A stretch of 11,869 bases of DNA from Rhabdothermincola_A sp041688815 (GTDB lineage Bacteria; Actinomycetota; Acidimicrobiia; Acidimicrobiales; Acidimicrobilacustridaceae), in NCBI GenBank assembly GCA_041688815.1, contig JBDNHK010000108.1:1-11869 (forward strand), given 5' to 3'. The notes below the pieces were generated by a model, which worked only from the letters and a program-made list of their open reading frames with translations, was not told where the DNA came from and did not search any database. A program made the translations under genes and the position numbers. Shown piece by piece: positions 1 through 11,869 of this stretch. Numbering within the stretch: position 1 is the first letter of the stretch; every line of letters begins with the position of its first letter.

Positions 1-84
1 CGCCGAGGCATCTGCCGACGCCGACACCCCCGCCGAGGCATCTGCCGACGCCGACACCCCCGCCGAGGCATCTGCCGACGCCGA
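1..84 (+). repeat. 30-bp in-frame tandem repeat in the rplJ 3' end
   Basis: Two complete 30-bp copies (1-30, 31-60) are identical base for base, and a third copy is identical for its first 24 bases (61-84) before diverging. The period is a multiple of three, so it encodes a 10-residue repeat without disturbing the frame. Each unit carries the same GCA and TCT codons, which are rare in the neighbouring genes. This points to copying at the DNA level rather than protein-level convergence. The window starts inside the array, so its full length is unknown. Confidence 0.95.
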
Positions 85-100
85 ACCTCAGGAGAGCTGA
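1..100 (+). CDS. rplJ: Ribosomal protein L10, C-terminal end (partial)
   Basis: Only the last 32 complete codons are in the window; the reading frame begins at base 2 and stops with TGA at 98-100. The visible peptide is a low-complexity acidic, Ala-rich tail made of a 10-residue unit, AEASADADTP, repeated twice and then partly a third time, ending EPQES. It has no recognisable fold. The assignment to L10 rests on context: rplJ directly precedes rplL in nearly all bacteria, and here the stop lies 3 bp before the rplL start. L10 forms the base of the ribosomal stalk and binds L7/L12 dimers through a C-terminal helix, so this tail would extend past that helix. Acidic/Ala-rich L10 extensions are plausible for actinobacteria, but the exact repeat is unusual. 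The last codons (CAG GAG AGC) double as the rplL ribosome binding site. Another acidic-tailed protein cannot be excluded from this fragment alone. Confidence 0.8.
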   Translation, partial: AEASADADTPAEASADADTPAEASADAEPQES

Positions 101-103
101 ACC

Positions 104-487
104 ATGTCCACCAAGGAAGACATCCTCGACGCCATCGCCAGCATGAGCGTGCTCGAGCTGAGCGAACTGCTCAAGGAATTCGAAGAGAAGTTCGGCGTCA
201 GCGCGGCTGCCCCGGTGGCCGTCGCCGCCGCGGCCCCCGCCGGTGGTGGCGGTGCCGCCGCCGAAGAAGAGGAGAAGGACGAGTTCGACGTCGTCCTCAC
301 CGCCGCCGGCGACAAGAAGATCCAGGTCATCAAGGAGGTGCGCTCGCTCACCAACCTCGGTCTCAAGGAGGCCAAGGACCTGGTGGACGGCGCCCCCAAG
401 ACCGTCATCGAGAAGGCCACCAAGGAAGACGCCGAGAAGGCCAAGGAGGCCCTCGAGGCCGCCGGTGGTTCCGTCGAACTGAAGTAG
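104..487 (+). CDS. rplL: Ribosomal protein L7/L12 (stalk protein)
   Basis: This 127-residue protein forms the flexible stalk of the 50S subunit, which recruits and activates translational GTPases (EF-G, EF-Tu, IF2, RF3). Three parts are visible: an N-terminal dimerisation and L10-binding helical segment (about residues 1-33), an Ala/Gly/Pro hinge running into a Glu cluster (34-58), and the globular C-terminal domain (59-127). The C-terminal domain contains the conserved factor-binding helix motif LGLKEAKDLVDGAP at 85-98. The length is normal for actinobacteria. The start is ATG, with AGGAG at 90-94 and a 9-nt spacer; that site lies inside the end of rplJ, so the two genes are probably translationally coupled. 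A strong intrinsic terminator begins 17 bp after the stop. It probably makes most transcripts end here, so that the stalk protein, needed in several copies per ribosome, is made in excess over RNA polymerase subunits. Confidence 0.98.
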   Translation: MSTKEDILDAIASMSVLELSELLKEFEEKFGVSAAAPVAVAAAAPAGGGGAAAEEEEKDEFDVVLTAAGDKKIQVIKEVRSLTNLGLKEAKDLVDGAPKTVIEKATKEDAEKAKEALEAAGGSVELK

Positions 488-503
488 TCGAACAACCGCG
501 TTC

Positions 504-543
504 ACCGATGGCCCACCCGACCAGGTGGGCCATCGGTCGTTTT
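504..543 (+). terminator. Intrinsic terminator between rplL and rpoB
   Basis: A perfect 14-bp inverted repeat (ACCGATGGCCCACC at 504-517 and its complement at 524-537) encloses a 6-nt loop (518-523). It is followed by CG and a four-T tract at 540-543. The tract is short, but the stem is long and GC-rich, as is common in high-GC genomes. It lies 17 bp after the rplL stop, where enterobacteria also have a partial terminator (attenuator) between rplL and rpoB. Partial read-through into rpoB is likely. Confidence 0.9.
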
Positions 544-555
544 CGGCACGGGTCC

Positions 556-585
556 TTGACGTTTTCGACCAGAAGGGCTTAGGGT
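556..585 (+). promoter_or_regulatory. Candidate housekeeping-sigma promoter for rpoBC
   Basis: TTGACG at 556-561 and TAGGGT at 580-585 are separated by 18 bp. This is a close match to the actinobacterial primary-sigma consensus (TTGAC / TANNNT, often TAGGRT). Transcription would start near A593, giving a leader of about 215 nt before the rpoB start. The promoter sits 12 bp after the terminator T-tract, so the pair would uncouple rpoBC from the upstream ribosomal protein genes. Confidence 0.72.
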
Positions 586-662
586 TCGCCCCAACTCGAC
601 CGGGGCAGAAGTGGATGATCCCCCGAGTGAGCGCCCGGATTCGTCTCGACGAATCTCCCGGG

Positions 663-692
663 TTGCTCTTCGTGGCGCGTGCCCTCTATGCT
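663..692 (+). promoter_or_regulatory. Possible second rpoB promoter
   Basis: TTGCTC at 663-668 and TATGCT at 687-692 are 18 bp apart. The -10 fits TANNNT well, while the -35 matches only its first half. It would give a leader of about 110 nt. It is weaker than the site at 556-585, and short matches like this occur by chance, so this is only a candidate. Confidence 0.3.
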
Positions 693-797
693 GACGTGTT
701 GCCGTGCTCGCCCGTTGCGCCGCTGCCGCTGTCACTGACGATTTCGTCCTGACGTCGCCGCGCCTGCGAGGCCGGGTCGGTCCACGCCCGCCCTACC

Positions 798-803
798 GGG
801 GAG
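798..803 (+). promoter_or_regulatory. Ribosome binding site that fixes the TTG start of rpoB
   Basis: GGGGAG lies 6 nt before the TTG at 810. No ATG or GTG in the same frame nearby gives a better N-terminus, and the protein read from TTG enters the conserved RpoB start region (YSFANLDEVLALPDLIAIQ) after ten residues. This supports TTG initiation. Confidence 0.8.
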
Positions 804-809
804 TCTTCC

Positions 810-4403
<3,594 letters not shown>

Positions 4404-4407
4404 GGGA

Positions 4408-8403
<3,996 letters not shown>

Positions 8404-8410
8404 TCCCACG

Positions 8411-8465
8411 GTGGTGGCCCGATCGGGCCTCCACTCCCGGGGGCCGGCGTCTTGCCGGAATCCCC
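8411..8465 (+). terminator. Two GC-rich hairpins after rpoC, possible U-less terminator
   Basis: The first hairpin pairs GTGGTGGCCC (8411-8420) with GGGCCTCCAC (8425-8434) around a GATC loop, with one T-T mismatch. The second pairs CCGGC (8444-8448) with GCCGG (8454-8458) and could be extended by GGGG (8440-8443) with CCCC (8462-8465). Neither has a T-tract. They begin 8 bp after the rpoC stop. They could be an actinobacterial-type terminator without a U-run or a 3'-end stabiliser, but sequence alone does not decide this. Confidence 0.4.
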
Positions 8466-8481
8466 GCTGTCCCCCTAGCAT
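8452..8481 (+). promoter_or_regulatory. Candidate promoter for the str operon (rpsL-rpsG-fusA-tuf)
   Basis: TTGCCG at 8452-8457 and TAGCAT at 8476-8481 are spaced by 18 bp. The -10 fits TANNNT, and the -35 keeps the TTG core. Transcription would begin near 8488, giving a leader of about 110 nt before rpsL. That leader contains a GGCGC/GCGCC inverted repeat (8496-8500, 8509-8513). The -35 overlaps the right arm of the second post-rpoC hairpin. Confidence 0.5.
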
Positions 8482-8598
8482 TGCCCTCCGGCTCTGGCGC
8501 CGATCTGCGCGCCGACCATGAACTCCACCGCTTCCGCGCCGATCAGGTCGTTGCCGGACGCGCCGAAGCAGTCGTAACGAACGCCAGAAAGGTCCGTC

Positions 8599-8970
8599 GT
8601 GCCCACGATTCAGCAGCTGGTCCGCAAGGGGCGCCAGTCGAAGCCCGCCAAGGCCAAGACGCCCGCGCTCAAGGGCGCCCCCCAGCGTCGAGGCGTGTGC
8701 ACCCGGGTGTACACCACCACTCCCAAGAAGCCGAACTCGGCCCTGCGCAAGGTCGCCCGTGTGCGCCTCACCAGCGGTGTCGAAGTCACCGCCTACATCC
8801 CCGGCGAGGGCCACAACCTCCAGGAGCACTCCATCGTGCTCGTGCGCGGCGGTCGTGTGAAGGACCTCCCGGGTGTTCGGTACAAGATCATCCGGGGCAC
8901 GCTCGACACCTCGGGCGTGCGTGACCGCAAGCAGGCCCGTAGTCGCTACGGCGCCAAGAAGGAGAGCTGA
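8599..8970 (+). CDS. rpsL: Ribosomal protein S12
   Basis: This 123-residue S12 sits at the decoding centre of the 30S subunit and controls tRNA selection accuracy. The hallmark segments are present: GVCTRVYTTTPKKPNS (32-47), YIPGEGHNLQEHS (66-78) and GGRVKDLPGVRY (84-95). K43 and K88, the residues whose change gives streptomycin resistance in mycobacteria, are the sensitive type. D89, the methylthiolation target in some bacteria, is kept. The start is GTG, with AGAAAGG at 8586-8592 and a 6-nt spacer. The gene is 195 bp after rpoC and probably opens a new transcript from the promoter at 8452-8481. Its final codons (AAG GAG AGC) carry the ribosome binding site for rpsG, 1 bp downstream. Confidence 0.98.
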   Translation: MPTIQQLVRKGRQSKPAKAKTPALKGAPQRRGVCTRVYTTTPKKPNSALRKVARVRLTSGVEVTAYIPGEGHNLQEHSIVLVRGGRVKDLPGVRYKIIRGTLDTSGVRDRKQARSRYGAKKES

Positions 8971-8971
8971 C

Positions 8972-9442
8972 GTGCCCCGCAAGGGTCCCGCCCCCCGCCG
9001 TGAACTGATGCCGGACCCGATCTACCGGTCGGTCGTTGTCACCCAACTCGTCAACAAGGTCCTCCAGCGAGGCAAGCGCTCCACTGCCGAGAAGATCGTG
9101 TACGACGCGCTGACCATCATCGAGGAGAAGAGCGGCGCCGAACCGATCGCCACGCTGAAGCGGGCCGTCGACGGCGTCAAGCCCCAGCTCGAGGTGCGCA
9201 GCCGCCGGGTTGGTGGCGCCACCTACCAGGTGCCCGTGGAGGTCCGTCCCCGTCGGTCCAACACTCTTGCCATCCGCTGGATCGTCGGCTACTCCCGTCA
9301 GCGCCGCGAGCGCACGATGGCCGAGCGTCTCGCCAACGAATTGCTCGACGCCAGCAACGGCGTCGGCGCAGCCGTGAAGCGTCGCGAGGACATCCACAAG
9401 ATGGCCGACTCCAACAAGGCTTTCGCCCACTACCGCTGGTAG
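8972..9442 (+). CDS. rpsG: Ribosomal protein S7
   Basis: This 156-residue S7 nucleates assembly of the 30S head and lines the E-site/mRNA exit. It has the basic N-terminus (MPRKGPAPRRE), the DPIYRS and VNKVLQRGKRSTAEKIVY segments, the beta-hairpin region with RSRRVGGATYQVPVEVRPRR (about 76-95), and the C-terminal helices with SRQRRERTMAERLANELLDA, ending in a basic/aromatic HYRW. The length equals the usual actinobacterial form. The start is GTG, with AAGGAG at 8959-8964 and a 7-nt spacer; the reading frame stays open upstream to 8873, but that extension overlaps rpsL and has no S7 character. The 1-bp gap to rpsL leaves no room for an enterobacterial-type S7-binding regulatory site between the two genes. 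Confidence 0.98.
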   Translation: MPRKGPAPRRELMPDPIYRSVVVTQLVNKVLQRGKRSTAEKIVYDALTIIEEKSGAEPIATLKRAVDGVKPQLEVRSRRVGGATYQVPVEVRPRRSNTLAIRWIVGYSRQRRERTMAERLANELLDASNGVGAAVKRREDIHKMADSNKAFAHYRW

Positions 9443-9575
9443 TTCTGTCGGCTCACTGCCGAGGCATCGCTGTGTCCCCACCGCCCGATTCGGCGGTGTG
9501 ACCCCGCGAAGCGCCGCCAGCTGTCCCTCCCACTCCGACGCCCGCCGCACCAACGACACAGGAACGAAGACGACG
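9443..9575 (+). other. rpsG-fusA intergenic leader with two small hairpins
   Basis: Two short perfect inverted repeats lie in this 133-bp gap: TCGGC/GCCGA (9448-9452 with 9458-9462, 5-nt loop) and CACCGCC/GGCGGTG (9479-9485 with 9492-9498, 6-nt loop). Neither is followed by T's. No convincing promoter was seen. They may be processing or stability elements within the str transcript. Confidence 0.4.
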
Positions 9576-11663
9576 ATGGCCGCCCGCAGCTTCTCCCTCG
9601 AGCGCACCCGCAACATCGGCATCATGGCTCACATCGATGCCGGCAAGACGACCACCACCGAGCGGATCCTCTACTACACCGGCAAGAACTACAAGATCGG
9701 TGAGGTTCACGACGGCGGCGCCACCATGGACTGGATGGTGCAGGAGCAAGAGCGCGGCATCACCATCACCTCCGCCGCCACCACCTGTCACTGGAACGAC
9801 CACCAGATCAACATCATCGACACCCCCGGTCACGTCGACTTCACCGTCGAGGTCGAGCGTTCCCTGCGGGTGCTCGACGGCGCCGTCGCCGTGTTCGACG
9901 GTGTCGCCGGTGTGGAGCCCCAGACCGAGACGGTGTGGCGACAGGCCAACAAGTACAACGTGCCCCGCCTGTGCTTCGTGAACAAGATGGATCGACTCGG
10001 CGCCGACTTCTATCGGGTGCTCGACACGATCAAGGATCGTCTCGACTGCACCACCGCCGTCGTTCAGCTCCCGATCGGAGCCGAGGGCCACTACAAGGGC
10101 GTCATCGATCTCGTCACCATGGACGCCATCGTCTGGCTCGAAGAGGACCTGGGCGCCAAGTGGGAGGTCCAGGAGATCCCGGCCGACATGCGCGACGACG
10201 CCGAGGCCTACCGCGCCGACCTGCTCGAGACCATCGCCAGCGTCGACGAGGACCTACTCGAGAAGTTCGTGGCCGAGGAGGAGATCGGGGTCGACGAGCT
10301 TCGCGCCGCCATCCGCAAGGCCACCCTTGCCGGCGAGGTCGTGCCGATCCTCAACGGCACCGCCTTCAAGAACAAGGGTGTGCAGCCGCTGCTCGACGCG
10401 GTGGTCTGGTACCTGCCGTCGCCGGTCGACCTTCCCCCGGTGGCCGGCACCAACATCAAGGGTGACACCGACATCAACCGGGAGCCCTCCGACACCGCCC
10501 CGTTCTCGGCGCTGGCCTTCAAGATCATGACCGACCCCCACGTCGGCCGGCTCACCTACTTCCGGGTCTACAGCGGCCACCTCGACAAGGGCGGTCAGGT
10601 CCTCAACGCCCGTACCCAGAACAAGGAGCGCATCGGCCGGCTGCTCGAGATGCACGCCAACGACCGCCAGGACCTCGAAGAGGTCTTCACCGGCGACATC
10701 GTGGCCGGCATCGGCTTCAAGAACACCAAGACCGGCGACACGCTGTGCGATCCGAGCCATCCGATCGTGCTCGAGGAGCTCGTCTTCCCCGAGCCCGTCA
10801 TCCACGTCGCCGTCGAGCCCAAGACCAAGCTCGACCAGGACAAGATGTCCAAGGCCCTCTACTCGCTCTCCGAAGAGGACCCCACCTTCCAGGTGCGCAC
10901 CGACGAGGAGACCGGCGAGACCGTCATCTCCGGCATGGGTGAGCTCCATCTCGAGGTCCTCGTCGACCGCATGCTCCGTGAGTTCAAGGTCGACGCCACG
11001 GTCGGTAAGCCCCAGGTGGCCTACCGAGAGACCATCAGCAACAAGGTCGAGAAGTCCACCTACACCCACAAGAAGCAGACGGGTGGGTCGGGTCAGTTCG
11101 CCGAGGTCACGATCTCGCTCGAGACCACCGGCCCGGGTGGAGGCTACGAGTTCGTCGATCAGATCAGCGGTGGCCGGATCCCCAAGGAATACATCTCGAG
11201 CATCGATGCCGGCATCCAGCAGGCCATGACATCCGGGGTGCTCGCCGGCTACCAGACCGTCGACGTGCGGGCCATCCTCACCGACGGCAAGTACCACGAC
11301 GTCGACTCCTCGGAGATGGCGTTCAAGATCGCCGGCACCATGGCCTTCAAGGAGGCCGCCCGCAAGGCCAAGCCGATCCTGCTGGAGCCCATCATGAACG
11401 TCGAGGTCTCCACCCCCGACGACTTCATGGGCGACGTGATGGGCGATCTGTCGTCTCGCCGAGGCAAGCTCGGCGGCATGGAGCAGCGGGGCAACAGCCA
11501 GGTCATTCGCGCCCAGGTGCCCCTGTCGGAGATGTTCGGTTACGCTACTGACCTTCGTTCGCGCACCCAGGGTCGAGCCAACTACACGATGCAGTTCGAC
11601 TCGTACCAGCAGATGCCGTCGAACGTGCAGGAAGAGATCGTCAGCCGCATTCGCGGCGAGTGA
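9576..11663 (+). CDS. fusA: Translation elongation factor G
   Basis: This 695-residue GTPase drives tRNA/mRNA translocation and, with RRF, ribosome recycling. The G-domain motifs are intact: AHIDAGKT at 18-25 (P-loop), RGITI at 60-64 (switch I), DTPGH at 82-86 (switch II) and NKMD at 136-139 (guanine specificity). Domain II follows at about 300-400, domain III at about 405-480, and domain IV begins around 485 with TGGSGQFAEV at 502-511. Domain V ends in RIRGE. The length is normal, which argues for the housekeeping copy. The start is the ATG at 9576, where MAARSFSLERTRNIGIMAHID matches the family. Its ribosome binding site is weak: AGGA at 9560-9563 is 12 nt away, with GAAGA at 9566-9570 nearer. 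A GTG at 9498 in the same frame would add 26 residues unlike EF-G and is rejected. Codon use is strongly C-ending, like rpoB and rpoC. Confidence 0.98.
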   Translation: MAARSFSLERTRNIGIMAHIDAGKTTTTERILYYTGKNYKIGEVHDGGATMDWMVQEQERGITITSAATTCHWNDHQINIIDTPGHVDFTVEVERSLRVLDGAVAVFDGVAGVEPQTETVWRQANKYNVPRLCFVNKMDRLGADFYRVLDTIKDRLDCTTAVVQLPIGAEGHYKGVIDLVTMDAIVWLEEDLGAKWEVQEIPADMRDDAEAYRADLLETIASVDEDLLEKFVAEEEIGVDELRAAIRKATLAGEVVPILNGTAFKNKGVQPLLDAVVWYLPSPVDLPPVAGTNIKGDTDINREPSDTAPFSALAFKIMTDPHVGRLTYFRVYSGHLDKGGQVLNARTQNKERIGRLLEMHANDRQDLEEVFTGDIVAGIGFKNTKTGDTLCDPSHPIVLEELVFPEPVIHVAVEPKTKLDQDKMSKALYSLSEEDPTFQVRTDEETGETVISGMGELHLEVLVDRMLREFKVDATVGKPQVAYRETISNKVEKSTYTHKKQTGGSGQFAEVTISLETTGPGGGYEFVDQISGGRIPKEYISSIDAGIQQAMTSGVLAGYQTVDVRAILTDGKYHDVDSSEMAFKIAGTMAFKEAARKAKPILLEPIMNVEVSTPDDFMGDVMGDLSSRRGKLGGMEQRGNSQVIRAQVPLSEMFGYATDLRSRTQGRANYTMQFDSYQQMPSNVQEEIVSRIRGE

Positions 11664-11669
11664 GCCCCG

Positions 11670-11685
11670 GGCCTGCACACAGGCC
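11670..11685 (+). other. Small hairpin in the fusA-tuf gap
   Basis: GGCCTG (11670-11675) and CAGGCC (11680-11685) form a perfect 6-bp stem with a CACA loop, 6 bp after the fusA stop. No T-tract follows, so it is more likely a processing or stability element than a terminator. The rest of the 79-bp gap shows no clear promoter. The tuf ribosome binding site AGGAG is at 11730-11734. Confidence 0.4.
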
Positions 11686-11742
11686 GTAAACCACCTACCC
11701 GACCAAGTCGCCCCGGCACGGAACCACACAGGAGAGACCACG

Positions 11743-11869
11743 ATGGCGCGTGAGAAGTTCGAGCGGACGAAGCCCCATGCGAATGTTGGCACGATGGGTC
11801 ATATCGATCATGGGAAGACGACGTTGACGGCGGCGATCTCGAAGGTGTTGTCGGAGCAGGATCCGGCGC
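11743..11869 (+). CDS. tuf: Translation elongation factor Tu, N-terminal part (cut by window edge)
   Basis: Forty-two codons are visible. The protein begins MAREKFERTKPHANVGTM, and the P-loop GHIDHGKT at residues 19-26 is diagnostic for EF-Tu, which delivers aminoacyl-tRNA to the ribosomal A site. The start is ATG, with AGGAG 8 nt upstream, 79 bp after fusA, as in a standard str operon. Base use is unlike every other gene here: Ala is GCG 5/5, Thr ACG 5/5, His CAT 3/3, Asp GAT 2/2, Leu TTG 2/2. Only 5 of 42 codons end in C, compared with 30 of the first 42 in fusA. This could reflect transfer, conversion from another tuf copy, a lineage-specific codon preference in tuf, or an assembly join. 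The protein itself looks normal, although residue 18 is Met where Ile is usual. Confidence 0.97.
   Translation, partial: MAREKFERTKPHANVGTMGHIDHGKTTLTAAISKVLSEQDPA

Larger units (their letters stand above)
586..809 (+). other. Structured leader upstream of rpoB (part of the 322-bp non-coding gap)
   Basis: The gap from rplL to rpoB is 322 bp and holds the terminator, the promoter and this leader; I see no convincing gene in it. Potential RNA structures are a 5-bp stem (601-605 with 621-625), a strong hairpin at 634-662, and a small hairpin (GACG at 737-740 with CGTC at 745-748). In the strong hairpin, GATTCGT (638-644) pairs with ACGAATC (649-655) around a CTCG loop, and an outer CCCG (634-637) pairs with CGGG (659-662). 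No U-tract follows the strong hairpin, so it does not look like a simple terminator. It could affect RNA stability or be a regulatory target, but no known leader family is recognised. Confidence 0.45.

Noticed and set aside
1..84. CRISPR-like array
   Set aside because: The repeats are directly adjacent with no spacers, are in frame with a coding region and have a 30-bp coding period.
8481..8924. + strand open frame overlapping rpsL
   Set aside because: It is a shadow frame of rpsL, rich in Arg/Gly/Pro/His, with no conserved motif; S12 in the other frame is unmistakable.
8873..8971. Upstream extension of rpsG into rpsL
   Set aside because: It is out-of-frame rpsL sequence with no S7 resemblance; GTG at 8972 follows AAGGAG and gives a full-length 156-residue S7.
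9498..9575. GTG start adding 26 residues to EF-G
   Set aside because: The extra residues do not resemble EF-G, and the GTG lies in a hairpin arm without a ribosome binding site. ATG at 9576 gives the family N-terminus.
10254..11792. Open - strand frame (512 codons) opposite fusA and the tuf start
   Set aside because: It is codon-register antisense of fusA, ending at a CTA leucine codon in fusA. There is no supporting start signal or domain.

Overview
This window is a core-genome information-processing locus from a high-GC actinobacterium. It reads rplJ (3' end) - rplL - rpoB - rpoC - rpsL - rpsG - fusA - tuf (5' end), all on the + strand. The phylum call rests on three things: strong C-ending codon bias, the Glu/Arg-rich coiled-coil insertion near the N-terminus of RpoC that is typical of Actinomycetota, and RpoB/RpoC/S12 sequences that read closely against mycobacterial proteins recalled from memory. 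Class Acidimicrobiia or a relative is my best guess, from general sequence flavour only.

Layout. Bases 1-100 hold the end of ribosomal protein L10, whose C-terminal tail is a perfect 30-bp in-frame tandem repeat. rplL follows and ends at a textbook intrinsic terminator (504-543). Directly after it come a good housekeeping promoter (556-585) and a roughly 215-nt structured leader before rpoB, which starts with TTG. rpoB and rpoC are separated by 4 bp. A 195-bp gap then carries two GC-rich hairpins and a candidate promoter for the str operon (rpsL, rpsG, fusA, tuf). rpsL and rpsG are 1 bp apart. fusA has a 133-bp leader with two small hairpins. tuf is cut by the window edge after 42 codons.

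Functionally the genes supply the ribosomal stalk (L10, L7/L12), the two large RNA polymerase subunits, two 30S proteins (S12 in the decoding centre, S7 in the head) and the two elongation GTPases that use the stalk. No mobile element, CRISPR array, defence cassette or tRNA/rRNA gene was found, and no new multi-gene system is evident.

The unusual points are within the genes. RpoC has lost all four cysteines of its second (C-terminal) zinc site and has no cysteine after residue 719. Its bridge-helix N-terminal hinge carries Pro where His is usual. The start of tuf uses a codon set almost opposite to its neighbours (5 of 42 codons end in C, against 30 of the first 42 in fusA). The L10 tail is a perfect minisatellite-like repeat. 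Three gene junctions reuse nearly the same sequence, embedding the downstream ribosome binding site in the upstream gene's last codons.
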